A DNA stretch of 64,000 nucleotides, taken from contig JAIOAQ010000007.1 in assembly GCA_019873735.1 (NCBI GenBank), positions 1 through 64,000 of the forward strand, written 5' to 3'. How positions within the stretch are numbered: position 1 is the first letter of the stretch; each line of letters starts with the position of its first letter. The notes under the pieces were generated by a model, which worked only from the letters and a program-made list of their open reading frames with translations, had not been told where the DNA came from and did no database searches. Below, piece after piece: positions 1-9,119 of the stretch. Source of the stretch: Chloroflexota bacterium. GTDB lineage: Bacteria; Chloroflexota; Anaerolineae; Anaerolineales; Villigracilaceae. Both the position numbers and the translations under genes were made by a program.

Positions 1-981
<981 letters not shown>

Positions 982-1027
982 TCATTGTGACAACAGAGTC
1001 ATCCTCTGAATTGGCAAAAACTACCAA

Positions 1028-1054
1028 ACTATAAGTGTATTCCCCCTTTGTCAA
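1028..1054 (-). promoter_or_regulatory. candidate promoter of the pyruvate oxidoreductase gene
   Basis: On the minus strand TTGACA (1054-1049) and TATAGT (1033-1028) are separated by 15 bp, shorter than the ideal 17. A perfect 12-bp palindrome AACTCGCGAGTT lies further upstream at 1081-1092 and could be an operator. The rest of the 967-1328 gap holds only the palindromic repeat at 1210-1302. Confidence 0.35.
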
Positions 1055-1209
1055 ATGTGTAGTAATTTATAACATGTAAAAACTCGCGAGTTGTCACTAT
1101 CGGAAATACGACAGAGTCGGCTGAAAAAAAGCCATTTTAACGTGGGGAGGCAGCCTGCACAGAGACGATGCCGGTGTAAAGCGATGGCTTTCTCAAAGTC
1201 AAAAAACAA

Positions 1210-1302
1210 CCCTCCCGCAGGTTTTGGCGCAATGTTCAAGCCACAAGACGTCTTCGCGAGTGCTGGCATTGGCTGCCGCCCCTGTTCTAACCTGCGGGAG
1301 GG
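1210..1302 (+). repeat. 93-bp palindromic intergenic element, copy A
   Basis: The ends are perfect inverted repeats, CCCTCCCGCAGGTT and AACCTGCGGGAGGG. The interior carries AAGACGTCTTC and a short inner stem GGCA/TGCC. The right flank GGTTAAGGGT-GAGCAATTAC also recurs beside other copies. It lies between the Nudix gene stop and the pyruvate oxidoreductase start. Similar elements sit at 2785, 12952, 21579, 28263, 51382 and 52906. Confidence 0.9.
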
Positions 1303-1328
1303 TTAAGGGTGAGCAATTACGCAAAAAG

Positions 1329-1868
1329 TCACTTTGTCAGGCTTTCCAGATATGGACGCGCCAGATACAATGCCGCCAGCGACTTGGCATCGGGCATTTT
1401 GCCGCCGGCGGCCCACGTCAGGGCGTCGGCCAGCGACATGCGTTCAACTTGCAAGAACTCGTCTGCATCGGCAGTGAGCGGGTCTAGGCGTAAATCCTCG
1501 GCCACAAAGACAACCATGTACTCGGTGGAGTAACCGGGCGCCAGATAGAATTGACCGACTTGTTCCAATTTCCCGGCGGCATATCCCGTTTCCTCTCGGA
1601 TCTCGCGCCGGGCGCATTCCAGCGGCGATTCTCCTGGCTCAATAACCCCCGCCGGCAATTCCAGCAAACTCAACCCCGCCGCGTGGCGGTATTGCCGGAC
1701 AAAGATCAGGTTCCCAGCGGGGTCAACCGGCACAATCACGACCGAGCCGTGATGTTCGACGATATCCAGGTTGGTCGTCCGTCCGTCGGGTAGACGTACC
1801 TCATCGCGGCGGATGGTGAAGGCGCGGCCGCGATAGATGATTTCACTGCGAAGGCATTCGAAAGCCAT
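1329..1868 (-). CDS. Nudix hydrolase, ADP-ribose pyrophosphatase type
   Basis: Probably hydrolyses ADP-ribose or a related nucleoside diphosphate derivative to AMP and a phosphosugar. The 179-residue protein has a full Nudix box, GVIEPGESPLECARREIREE followed by TGY, fitting GX5EX7REUXEEXGU, and the N-terminal beta-strand region of the NudF/ADPRase subfamily. The start at 1868 is supported by GAGGAGCAGC immediately upstream. The gene follows a LysM lipoprotein gene on the same strand, but a terminator at 1880-1914 separates them, so it is probably transcribed separately. The palindromic repeat at 1210 lies just past its stop. Substrate within the Nudix family is inferred. Confidence 0.88.
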   Translation of the reverse strand: MAFECLRSEIIYRGRAFTIRRDEVRLPDGRTTNLDIVEHHGSVVIVPVDPAGNLIFVRQYRHAAGLSLLELPAGVIEPGESPLECARREIREETGYAAGKLEQVGQFYLAPGYSTEYMVVFVAEDLRLDPLTADADEFLQVERMSLADALTWAAGGKMPDAKSLAALYLARPYLESLTK

Positions 1869-1877
1869 TGCTGCTCC

Positions 1878-1914
1878 TCAAAAAACGCCAAGCGGAGGGA
1901 CCGCCTCCGCTTGG
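1878..1914 (-). terminator. Rho-independent terminator after the LysM lipoprotein gene
   Basis: The 11-bp perfect stem CCAAGCGGAGG (1888-1898) pairs with CCTCCGCTTGG (1904-1914). Read on the minus strand it is followed by CGTTTTTT. It lies between the LysM gene stop (1936) and the ribosome site of the Nudix gene. Confidence 0.85.
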
Positions 1915-1935
1915 ATCAACTGGACCAAAATGAAC

Positions 1936-2670
1936 TTACGGGATTTGAATCGTCGTGCCGATTTGCAGGGTGCTTCCCAGCGACATGCCGTTGGCCGCTG
2001 CAATCGCAGCCGGATCCACATCGCCATACAGGCAGGCGATGCTGTAAAACGTCTCGCCGCTGGATGTGGTCGTGTAAGTGGCTGGGTGAGGACGCAAGGC
2101 CCGATTCGCCGGGAAGGGATTACCGCTTTGCGGAATTTTCAAGGTCAGGCCGGGCATGTACAGCGTACCGTCGGCCAGATTGTTGATTGTCAACAATTCA
2201 TCTGGGTTGACATTGAAGCGCCGGGCAATACAGTAAGGGAATTCACCCGCCTGTAACGTATAGGTGTATGGCACATTGCCCGGTATGGGTGTGGCGACAA
2301 CCAGTGGTGGCACAGTAGGCTGTGGAGGCGCAATAGTAACCAGCACCGGTAGGGTGGAGGTGGGTACAACCGGGTTTTCCTCTGTGACAACTGTCACGGC
2401 AAGAGCGCCGGGTGTGGGCGTTGAGATTTCATCCACCGCTTGAGTCGCAAATTCTGTCCCTGCAGTTTGCATCATGGAAATGGCCGAGGCGGTGGCCAAA
2501 CTGCCAACCATTACCATCGGGTCCTCTGTTGCAGACATGGGCTCAGGGAAAAGATTCTCAATAATGATTTCAGTGGGGGTTGCTTCGGGGGCCGCCGAGT
2601 AAGGCATGCGGCAGCCAGAGAGCACGATTACGAGCAAGAAAGCAGAGAGACAAAATAACGTGCGTTTCAT
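1936..2670 (-). CDS. lipoprotein with two LysM domains
   Basis: Probably an envelope-anchored peptidoglycan- or glycan-binding protein. From the start at 2670 (ribosome site GAGGAG; the longer ORF from 2781 has none) the 244-residue product begins MKRTLFCLSAFLLVIVLSGC, a signal peptide with lipobox LSGC. A Thr/Pro/Val-rich linker follows to about residue 130. Two LysM modules follow: one starting YTYTLQAGEFPYCIARRFNV and ending LTLKIP, the other starting YTTTSSGETFYSIACLYGD and ending TTIQIP. Each module has one Cys at an equivalent place, so an inter-domain disulphide is possible. No enzymatic domain is visible. Confidence 0.85.
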   Translation of the reverse strand: MKRTLFCLSAFLLVIVLSGCRMPYSAAPEATPTEIIIENLFPEPMSATEDPMVMVGSLATASAISMMQTAGTEFATQAVDEISTPTPGALAVTVVTEENPVVPTSTLPVLVTIAPPQPTVPPLVVATPIPGNVPYTYTLQAGEFPYCIARRFNVNPDELLTINNLADGTLYMPGLTLKIPQSGNPFPANRALRPHPATYTTTSSGETFYSIACLYGDVDPAAIAAANGMSLGSTLQIGTTIQIP

Positions 2671-2784
2671 GTGAACGAATCTCCTCGATATATTGGACAA
2701 AAAGCCATTTTCTTTTTGATGGTAGCACAACGCCGATAGGGCGTCAAGACACGCGATTTTCCTAATTTTAAGGGCAAGCACCTA

Positions 2785-2877
2785 CCCTCCCGCAGGTTTT
2801 GGCGCAATGTCCACCCCAGAAGACGTTTCCATGATTGCCGGCATTGCTTGCCGGACCCGTTCTAACCTGCGGGAGGG
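2785..2877 (+). repeat. 93-bp palindromic intergenic element, copy B
   Basis: Same length and termini as copy A. The inner stem is CCGGCA/TGCCGG. The right flank GTTAAGGGTAGGCAATCGC matches that of copy F. It lies between the membrane protein stop (2898) and the LysM gene start (2670). Confidence 0.92.
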
Positions 2878-2897
2878 TTAAGGGTAGGCAATCGCGT

Positions 2898-4865
2898 CTA
2901 GGGGCAATTCAGTTCCGGAGGGACATGCGCCCTGCCATCTGGCACGCGCTGCCATATGGCGCATATTCCTTTGCGCGTTTGTGCCGAGGCGGACAGAGTC
3001 TGGGATGAAATTTGCCGGGCTGTTTCCCAATCGCCTGTGCGGGCGAAGGCTTCGATAAAGGGCAGCCATTCGTAAACATCTCTGGCCTCCAGGCCGAGGT
3101 CAATGGCCGCCTGTCCCAAAGAGGCCACTTCAGACCAATTCCCCGTCTGACGGGCAAACTCGGCCCTGGCGTAGTAATAACACCAGTCATGTTCTGGCTC
3201 CGGCCCGAAAACGGCTCTTTCCGGGACGGCTGGCCTGTTTCCGTTATGGATACGGCTCAAGTCTGAGAGCGGGAGCGCGGTCAGCAAGTCCGGGTGGACG
3301 CGCGGTAAGGTCTCTGGGCCGTCGTAGGCGGGATCCAACACCCGCAGGCAGCCTCTCTCAGGGAAGTAGAGCACGACCAGGTCCGAGGTGGAGCCGTGAA
3401 ACGTCACGGTGCGCAGGCCAATTTTCAGGGGCAGATCTGCCTCCAGGGCAGGCAGATTCGGCCCTCCCAGGCGTACAGCCGAATAAAGCAGCACATAGGG
3501 CAGGTTCCCGCCATCGTAGTCCGGCGCATAGATCCAGTTGACCGGGAAAGTGAAGGTCAGGTCGGTATCGTAATCGAAGTTCGGAAATTCGTGCGTTAAC
3601 AGAGCCGTGCCGGGCTCAAGCGCCGGCATGCGCCAGACCATCTGCCAGTACAAATCGCGTTGGCGTACCCAGTCGCGGCGATAGGCGTTGGCGTGCAGGT
3701 TTTGCTGTCCGACAGCCAGTGCCAGGACAAGGCTCAGCACCAGCCAGCGGCGGCGGCCAAGCGGCAGGAGTTCGAGCAGACCGGCCAGGAGCAGGGAGGA
3801 GCCGAGCATCATCGACAGGAAAAAGCGGTCCCATGAGAAGGTCAGTTTGAGGGGCAGTCCCGCGGCCCAGGAAGGAAGGCGTCCGGCAAAAATGCCCAGT
3901 ATGCCAAAGATGACGGCCCAAAGCGCCCAGCGCCGGTTTTCGCCACCTGACATTTCTGCGCGGCAGAAAACCGTCAGCATGAGCGCGGCAATGGACAGTC
4001 CCCAGATCAGCCAACTGAGCGGCTGGAGAGGCGACTGGGCGAAGATGCGCAGTGTCTGGCTCCAGGCCTGCAGACCGGCAATCAGCAGGGTGCGGCCCAT
4101 GTCGGCGGCAGTTGCCGCGATAAAAGCCGCCGGTTCTGCGCGCAGACCGTCCAAAACGCTGACGCCGTAGGAATTGTACGGGCCGTAGGTGTAATAGTAA
4201 GCCAGCCAGGCGGCATTTCCCAGCCAGAGCAACAGGTAGGGGATGAAATGTCTTAACGTCTGCCCGATGCGCTTTTGCGGCGGCAGGCCTTGTTGCAGGT
4301 ACCAGATTATTCCCAGCCGGAAGATCTCAAAGCCGATGAAATATTCGGTGGTCACGAGGCCCAATGCCCCGCTTAACAGCGCGGCCAGGGTGTTTGGCCA
4401 GAAGGCCTTGCTTTGCAAAGCCCGCGCCGTAAGGCCAAAAGAGAGCAGGTAGAAAATGAGCGGGATAAGTTCCTGATTGGTATGGGTGAAAGCCGACCAT
4501 TGCTGGGTGTAGGCCGGAAAGAGCAGGAACAGCAGACTGAGCGTCAATGCCTGCCGCTTAAGGCCGGGCCAAATGGTTTTAACCATCCACCAGGCAGCCA
4601 GCCCGCTTGCAAAGCGGATGAAAAAACCAAAGACTTGCCAGACGAGCGGATTGGATGGAAGCAGGCTGGTGGTGAGGACGAAGATGGGGCCAAGGAAAGG
4701 GCGAAATGGCCGGAAGGATTCGATGAACTCCATCGGGCCAAGAAAGCGCGCCGTCCAGGCAAACCCCCAGTCATCCCAGTAAAAACCGGTAAAAGCCAGC
4801 AAAGGCGCATATGCCAGGAGGCTGAAAGCCAGGATTACAAAGGGAGGGGATTTGAAACGTGTCAT
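2898..4865 (-). CDS. polytopic membrane protein, GT-C glycosyltransferase-like, with C-terminal TPR-like region
   Basis: Function not known. I chose the start at 4865 (MTRFKSPPFVILAF) because the first hydrophobic segment begins there; the track ORF from 4988 adds 41 residues of unlikely sequence. No clear ribosome site precedes it. The 655-residue protein has about ten hydrophobic segments up to about residue 430. The first loop contains GFYWDDWGFAW, whose acidic pair resembles the catalytic loop of GT-C (lipid-linked sugar) transferases. The soluble C-terminal part ends in a TPR-like stretch (FARQTGNWSEVASLGQAAID). A role in surface polysaccharide or protein glycosylation is inferred. Confidence 0.65.
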   Translation of the reverse strand: MTRFKSPPFVILAFSLLAYAPLLAFTGFYWDDWGFAWTARFLGPMEFIESFRPFRPFLGPIFVLTTSLLPSNPLVWQVFGFFIRFASGLAAWWMVKTIWPGLKRQALTLSLLFLLFPAYTQQWSAFTHTNQELIPLIFYLLSFGLTARALQSKAFWPNTLAALLSGALGLVTTEYFIGFEIFRLGIIWYLQQGLPPQKRIGQTLRHFIPYLLLWLGNAAWLAYYYTYGPYNSYGVSVLDGLRAEPAAFIAATAADMGRTLLIAGLQAWSQTLRIFAQSPLQPLSWLIWGLSIAALMLTVFCRAEMSGGENRRWALWAVIFGILGIFAGRLPSWAAGLPLKLTFSWDRFFLSMMLGSSLLLAGLLELLPLGRRRWLVLSLVLALAVGQQNLHANAYRRDWVRQRDLYWQMVWRMPALEPGTALLTHEFPNFDYDTDLTFTFPVNWIYAPDYDGGNLPYVLLYSAVRLGGPNLPALEADLPLKIGLRTVTFHGSTSDLVVLYFPERGCLRVLDPAYDGPETLPRVHPDLLTALPLSDLSRIHNGNRPAVPERAVFGPEPEHDWCYYYARAEFARQTGNWSEVASLGQAAIDLGLEARDVYEWLPFIEAFARTGDWETARQISSQTLSASAQTRKGICAIWQRVPDGRAHVPPELNCP

Positions 4866-5069
4866 AAATGGCAGTAAAATAAGGGGAGGAAAACCCCGTG
4901 CATTTGGTTGCCCCCGGCAAAGCCGGACGAATGAAGTGAGAGACGTCATTATAACAGAGGATGACAAAATCACTTGAATCATAGACATTTGTCATTTGAC
5001 ACCTGCCATCAGATACATTAACTTAAGCGTACAAACCTTGTCTAATTCATTCTGAATAGGAGAAATACC

Positions 5070-5261
5070 ATGGCTCTCAAAATTACAGAAGATTGCATTG
5101 CCTGCGGCGCCTGCCTGCCCGAATGCCCCACCAACTCCATCACAGAAGGCGACATCTACGTCATCAATCCCGATACCTGCGTGGAGTGCGAAGGCTATCA
5201 TGACTCCCCGCAATGCCAGGCTGTTTGCCCGGTGGCCGATACCGCGATCGTCAAGGCCTAG
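5070..5261 (+). CDS. 2[4Fe-4S] ferredoxin
   Basis: Small electron carrier of 63 residues with two cluster-binding motifs, CIACGACLPECP and CVECEGYHDSPQCQAVCP. The longer spacing in the second motif is typical of the YfhL/Allochromatium-type ferredoxins, which carry one very low-potential cluster. A TAGGAG ribosome site precedes the ATG. It is monocistronic: the strong promoter for the downstream riboswitch begins 6 bp after its stop. It may serve the pyruvate:ferredoxin oxidoreductase at the left edge or other redox enzymes; the partner is not shown by the sequence. Confidence 0.93.
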   Translation: MALKITEDCIACGACLPECPTNSITEGDIYVINPDTCVECEGYHDSPQCQAVCPVADTAIVKA

Positions 5262-5267
5262 CGTTTT

Positions 5268-5296
5268 TTGACATATCCTTAAGGGTTCGTTATAAT
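5268..5296 (+). promoter_or_regulatory. consensus sigma-70 promoter of the riboswitch operon
   Basis: Perfect TTGACA (5268-5273) and TATAAT (5291-5296) with a 17-bp spacer. The predicted transcript starts about 5303, a few bases before the FMN aptamer. Confidence 0.9.
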
Positions 5297-5315
5297 CTGT
5301 GACAATCGAATAACA

Positions 5316-5428
5316 ACCTTCGGGGCAGGGTGAAATTCCCGATCGGCGGTATAGCCCGCGAGCGCCTGTTTGGCGCATGACCCGGTGCAACTCCGAGGCC
5401 GACGGTTACAGTCCGGATAGAAGAAGGT
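5316..5428 (+). promoter_or_regulatory. FMN riboswitch (RFN element)
   Basis: The closing stem ACCTTC/GAAGGT encloses the conserved blocks GGGGCAGGGTGAAATTCCC, GATCGGCGGT, AGCCCGCGAGC, GACCCGGTG and GCCGACGGTTACAGTC of the RFN aptamer. It binds FMN and usually switches off riboflavin genes. Here it precedes an ABC importer rather than rib biosynthesis genes. The aptamer bases TTCGGGGC (5319-5326) are exactly complementary to GCCCCGAA (5465-5472) in the downstream terminator, so an antiterminator pairing without FMN is possible (inference). Confidence 0.95.
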
Positions 5429-5464
5429 GAAATGAGACCCGGCAGGGTCTGTTGTTGACGATTT

Positions 5465-5497
5465 GCCCCGAAAACGCGCGCGTTTTCGGGGCTTTGT
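5465..5497 (+). terminator. riboswitch expression-platform terminator
   Basis: Perfect 28-base palindrome GCCCCGAAAACGCG/CGCGTTTTCGGGGC followed by TTTGTCT, 36 bases after the FMN aptamer. Its 5' arm could instead pair with the aptamer. Confidence 0.85.
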
Positions 5498-5525
5498 CTG
5501 ACAGATTCTGAACATGTCTCTCTCT

Positions 5526-5553
5526 GCCCCGTTTCATCAAACGGGGCTTTTTT
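5526..5553 (+). terminator. second terminator in the riboswitch leader
   Basis: GCCCCGTTT, loop CATC, AAACGGGGC, then six T. It lies inside the track ORF that starts at 5514 and so argues that the permease starts at 5565. Its 5' arm GCCCCG is also complementary to the aptamer's CGGGGC. Confidence 0.85.
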
Positions 5554-5564
5554 CGTGGATCAAA

Positions 5565-6374
5565 ATGGACTTGAATCCGTTTCGCAGATTTGCTCTCTCC
5601 TCGCGTCCGCCTGAGCGCCGGCGCAGCCACTGGACGGTGCTGATCTCGTTGGGATTGGCGCTTCTTGCCTGGGAAGGGACTGCGCACCTGGCAGGGCTGC
5701 CCGCTTTTATCCTGCCCGCCCCGGCAGAAGTTGCAGCGCGCTTTGTCAAATCCTTAAGCGACGGCACCTTGCTGCGCCATACGGCTGCTACCCTTTTAGA
5801 AATCGTGCTCGGCTTGCTGGTAGGGACGTTGTTTGCCATCGTTATCGGCTACTTAATTGCCAAGTCGCGCCGCTTTGAGCGCCTGATTGCCCCTTATCTG
5901 GTCGCCACACAGGCCATTCCAATTGTCGCCATTGCCCCGCTGATCGTTATTTGGTTTGGGCCGGGCATGTTTTCTAAAGTATTGATTTGCTCATTGATTG
6001 TCTTTTTCCCTGTGCTGATTAACACGGTAGTTGGCGTGCGGGCTGTGCCGCGTTCACTGCATGACCTGATGCGTTCCCTGCGCGCTACACGCCTGCAGAT
6101 TTTGCGCTACCTGGAAATCCCGGCTGCGCTTCCAATCTTTCTGGGCGGCCTGCGTATTGGAGCAACGCTGGCCGTCATCGGCGCAGTTGTGGGTGAACTC
6201 GTTGGTTCAAAGCAGGGACTGGGCTTTCTGATCAACGCCGCTCGCGGTCAGTATGATACCGCCCTGGTCTTTGTGGCCGTCTTTACACTGATTACGCTGG
6301 CCATCACCCTCTATGGAGTGGTGGCCGTCTTGGAAGCAAAATTCTTGAAATGGCAGGAGACTCCTCACCCATGA
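5565..6374 (+). CDS. ribX: ABC transporter permease, presumed riboflavin importer (RibX-like)
   Basis: Membrane subunit of an importer of the ThiX/SsuC/TauC type. Start 5565 (MDLNPFRRF) is preferred because two terminators lie upstream of it. The 269-residue protein has about six membrane segments and the cytoplasmic EAA-like loop VGVRAVPRSLHDLMRSLRAT, which contacts the ATPase. The FMN riboswitch upstream and the established RibXY group of RFN-controlled ABC transporters in Chloroflexota support riboflavin as substrate. It overlaps the binding protein gene by ATGA. Thiamine precursor or sulphonate import would be the fallback by family alone. Confidence 0.8.
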   Translation: MDLNPFRRFALSSRPPERRRSHWTVLISLGLALLAWEGTAHLAGLPAFILPAPAEVAARFVKSLSDGTLLRHTAATLLEIVLGLLVGTLFAIVIGYLIAKSRRFERLIAPYLVATQAIPIVAIAPLIVIWFGPGMFSKVLICSLIVFFPVLINTVVGVRAVPRSLHDLMRSLRATRLQILRYLEIPAALPIFLGGLRIGATLAVIGAVVGELVGSKQGLGFLINAARGQYDTALVFVAVFTLITLAITLYGVVAVLEAKFLKWQETPHP

Positions 6375-7342
6375 ATCGAAAATACTTTCTTTTCCTTCTT
6401 TTGCTTGTTTCCATTGTCGTCAGTGCTTGCGGAGTGAAGCCTTCTGGAAACCTGCGTCATATTCGTCTGCCGTTAGGATACATCCCCAATGTCCAGTTTG
6501 CCCCGTTATACGTTGCCGTGGAAAAGGGATACTTCCGCGAAGCCGGCATTGAAGTGGAGTTCGATTATTCGTTTGAGACCGATGCGGTTGCTCTGGTAGG
6601 CGCGGACGAATTGCAGTTTGCCATTGTCTCCGGCGAACAGGTTCTGCTGGCGCGCGCCAAGGGCTTGCCGGTCGTCTATGTTGCTGCCTGGTATCAGCAA
6701 TATCCGGTTTCGGTCGTCGCCAAAGCGGAACAGGGGATTCGCTCTCCCGCCGACCTGCGCGGCAAGACCATCGGCCTGCCCGGTTTGTATGGGGCCAATT
6801 ACATTGCCCTCCGCGCCCTCTTGCACGAGGGCGGGCTGACCGAAGCCGATGTCACCCTCGACTCGATTGGCTACACCCAGGTTGAAGCACTGGCTACCGA
6901 CCGTGACCAGGCAGTTTCTGTTTACACTGCCAACGAACCTGTCCAATTGCGCGCCCAGGGGTACGACCTGACCGAACTGCGCGTTGCCGATTATGTGCAT
7001 TTGGCGTCCAACGGTTTGATCACCAACGAAAAGACGCTCAAAGAGAATCCGCAACTCGTGCGCCGGATGGCAGGCGCCCTGCTAAAGGGCATTCAAGTCA
7101 CTATGGAAAACCCCGACGAAGCCTACCAAATCTGTCATAAATATGTGGATACCCTGGCTCAGGCCGATGCAAACGTCCAAAAACAGGTGCTGGCTACCTC
7201 CATCGAACTCTGGAAAGCCGAACGTTTGGGTTACACCGATGTCGAAGCATGGGAAAACATGCAGACTGTCTTGCTGGACATGGGTCTGTTGAACAAGCCG
7301 CTGGACGTTCAGCAGGCTTTTACGAACGACTTCATCCCCTGA
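6371..7342 (+). CDS. ribY: ABC transporter substrate-binding lipoprotein, presumed riboflavin binding (RibY-like)
   Basis: NMT1/THI5-like binding protein of 323 residues. The start at 6371 has an AGGAG ribosome site and overlaps the permease stop. The N-terminus MNRKYFLFLLLLVSIVVSAC is a lipoprotein signal with lipobox VSAC. Family features include LGYIPNVQFAPLYVAVEKGY, EVEFDYSF and the hinge region DLRGKTIGLPGLYG. It would deliver the ligand to the RibX-like permease. Riboflavin is inferred from the riboswitch; the fold is shared with thiamine-precursor and sulphonate binders. Confidence 0.82.
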   Translation: MNRKYFLFLLLLVSIVVSACGVKPSGNLRHIRLPLGYIPNVQFAPLYVAVEKGYFREAGIEVEFDYSFETDAVALVGADELQFAIVSGEQVLLARAKGLPVVYVAAWYQQYPVSVVAKAEQGIRSPADLRGKTIGLPGLYGANYIALRALLHEGGLTEADVTLDSIGYTQVEALATDRDQAVSVYTANEPVQLRAQGYDLTELRVADYVHLASNGLITNEKTLKENPQLVRRMAGALLKGIQVTMENPDEAYQICHKYVDTLAQADANVQKQVLATSIELWKAERLGYTDVEAWENMQTVLLDMGLLNKPLDVQQAFTNDFIP

Positions 7343-7357
7343 TTTTTGTCCTGACTG

Positions 7358-8113
7358 ATGCCCGCTTCTCCTCCGACCCCAATCCTGCTCGTCGAGACCC
7401 TGAGCGCCGTCTTCTCGGATGAAAACGGCGATCTGCACGCCTTGCAGGATGTCACCTTCTCAATACAGCCGCAGGAATTCGTTTGTCTGCTGGGACCATC
7501 GGGCAGCGGCAAGAGCACCCTTTTGCGTATCCTGGCCGGCTTGCTGCCGCCTACTGCCGGGAAGTTCACTTTTGCAGGCTCCAACCACTTGCGCATTGGG
7601 ATGGTCTTCCAACAGGCCAATCTGATGCCCTGGCGCAATGTGCTGGAAAACATCATGTTGCCGCTTGAACTGCAAGGCGTTCTGCCAGACCAGGCCCGGC
7701 GGCGTGCTCAGGAGATGATCGAACTGGTCAACCTGCAGGGCTTTGAAAACGCCTGGCCGCGTGACCTCTCCGGCGGGATGGCTCAGCGGGTGGCCCTGGC
7801 GCGCGCCCTGGTCCACGACCCGAATCTTCTTTTGCTGGATGAGCCTTTTGGTTCGCTGGATGCCTTGACGCGTGAACGTATGTGGACAGAACTTTCCAGC
7901 ATCTGGCAAAAACGCCGCAAGACCGTGTTGATGGTAACCCACTCTATCAGCGAGGCGCTCTTTTTAGCCGACCGCGTGCTGGTCTTGACGCAGCGCCCCG
8001 GCCATATTTGCCTGGACCTGAAGGTAGACCTGCCCCGTCCGCGCACAGATGACATGCGTTACAGCCCGCATTTTGGCAGACTGGCGAGAAAGTTGAAGGA
8101 TGCGATTGGGTAA
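7358..8113 (+). CDS. ABC transporter ATPase of the presumed riboflavin importer
   Basis: Energises the RibX/RibY-like importer. The 251-residue protein has Walker A GPSGSGKST (about 46-54), Q-loop FQQANLMPW, signature LSGGMAQR, Walker B LLLLDEP and the H-loop MVTHS, closest to the TauB/SsuB group. It starts 15 bp after the binding protein stop and has no clear ribosome site, which suggests coupling to the upstream gene. No terminator is obvious at its 3' end; a 12-bp hairpin at 8187-8216 is the nearest candidate. Confidence 0.88.
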   Translation: MPASPPTPILLVETLSAVFSDENGDLHALQDVTFSIQPQEFVCLLGPSGSGKSTLLRILAGLLPPTAGKFTFAGSNHLRIGMVFQQANLMPWRNVLENIMLPLELQGVLPDQARRRAQEMIELVNLQGFENAWPRDLSGGMAQRVALARALVHDPNLLLLDEPFGSLDALTRERMWTELSSIWQKRRKTVLMVTHSISEALFLADRVLVLTQRPGHICLDLKVDLPRPRTDDMRYSPHFGRLARKLKDAIG

Positions 8114-8136
8114 TCTTGGGGTGAGAAGCAGATGCG

Positions 8137-8290
8137 CCTTTTACGCAAGGGCGCAAAGATTCTCAGGCAGAATTGTCACTGCCCACCATCCCGCAGGTCT
8201 TGGCACCTGCGGGATGATTTTGAAGACGCCTTTCCCCGACACAGGCGGCCAAACGGCCCGGCCGTCTTTGCGTCGAGATTCTTTGTGTGT
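8137..8290 (+). repeat. intergenic repeat region with nested hairpin
   Basis: The left part ACGCAAGGGCGCAAAG recurs exactly at 24597-24612. The right part TCTTTGCGTCGAGATT is an imperfect reverse partner of it. In the centre CATCCCGCAGGT (8187-8198) and ACCTGCGGGATG (8205-8216) form a perfect 12-bp hairpin that resembles the ends of the 93-bp element family. No gene is visible in 8114-8319. Confidence 0.65.
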
Positions 8291-8296
8291 TAGAAT
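8268..8296 (+). promoter_or_regulatory. candidate promoter of the SDR gene
   Basis: TTGCGT (8268-8273) and TAGAAT (8291-8296) are 17 bp apart, giving a leader of about 17 bases with GAGGTAGG before the ATG at 8320. The -35 region lies inside the right arm of the repeat. Confidence 0.45.
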
Positions 8297-8319
8297 GAAA
8301 TCACAAACGAGGTAGGTTT

Positions 8320-9108
8320 ATGCCCACACAAAGAATGTCTTTTCCCCCTGCTACGCCCTTACGTCCATACCGACGGGCTATCCTGGTCGGGTCGGCGCAC
8401 GGCTTGGGTGCGGCCATGGCGCGCCGCCTGGCGCGAGAAGGTTACTGCCTGGCTTTGCTTGATCGTGATGCTGAAACCCTGGAACGGCTTTGTGCCGAAA
8501 TTAACGCTCAATACGGTGAGCCGCTGGCCCAGCCTTATGTTCATGATGCTACTCACTACGAGGAAGTGCCGGCGCTTTTGCGGCGGATTGTTGCCGATTT
8601 AGGTGGGCTGGATTTGTTCATGTACATTGCCGGGGTGCTTTTGCCCACTACCCCCACCACCTACGAATTTGAAAAAGACTTGAAAATGATGGAAGTCAAT
8701 ACTTTGGGGGCACTGGCCTGGTTCAATGAGGTTGCTCCCCTTTTCCAATCGGCGCGGGGCGGGCAAATTGTTGGCGTCTCCTCGGTAGCCGGAGACCGCG
8801 GCCGGGTGGGTAACCCTGGCTACAACGCCTCCAAGGCGGCTCTCTCCACTTACCTTGAGGCCTTACGTAACCGTCTGACACGCTTTGGCGTGCATGTCTT
8901 GACTGTCAAACCCGGTTTCATGGATACCGAGATGCTCAAACATTCGCCGCGCACGTTTTGGGTGGTTTCTCCTGAAAGAGCAGCCGATGACATCTACAAA
9001 GCCCTGCGCCGCCGTAAGCAAACCATCTACACCCTGGGGCGCTGGGGCTTGGTCATGCTGATCATCCGCCACATTCCCTCTTTTATCTTCCGGCGGCTTT
9101 CCTTTTAG
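8320..9108 (+). CDS. short-chain dehydrogenase/reductase (possible DprE2-like partner)
   Basis: NAD(P)-dependent oxidoreductase of 262 residues. The Rossmann motif is VGSAHGLG (about 22-29); the catalytic residues are Ser in VSSVAG and Tyr/Lys in YNASKAA. The C-terminus is hydrophobic (LVMLIIRHIPSFIF), so membrane association is likely. It ends 11 bp before a DprE1-like flavoenzyme gene. DprE1 and DprE2 together epimerise decaprenylphosphoryl-ribose to arabinose in actinobacteria, so this pair may perform a two-step epimerisation of a lipid-linked sugar. The SDR sequence alone is generic, so the DprE2 role is inferred from context. Confidence 0.75.
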   Translation: MPTQRMSFPPATPLRPYRRAILVGSAHGLGAAMARRLAREGYCLALLDRDAETLERLCAEINAQYGEPLAQPYVHDATHYEEVPALLRRIVADLGGLDLFMYIAGVLLPTTPTTYEFEKDLKMMEVNTLGALAWFNEVAPLFQSARGGQIVGVSSVAGDRGRVGNPGYNASKAALSTYLEALRNRLTRFGVHVLTVKPGFMDTEMLKHSPRTFWVVSPERAADDIYKALRRRKQTIYTLGRWGLVMLIIRHIPSFIFRRLSF

Positions 9109-9119
9109 GCTCAAAAAAA

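Noticed and set aside
5514-5564. N-terminal extension of the RibX-like permease
   Set aside because: The extension is encoded by a terminator hairpin with six T and has no ribosome site.
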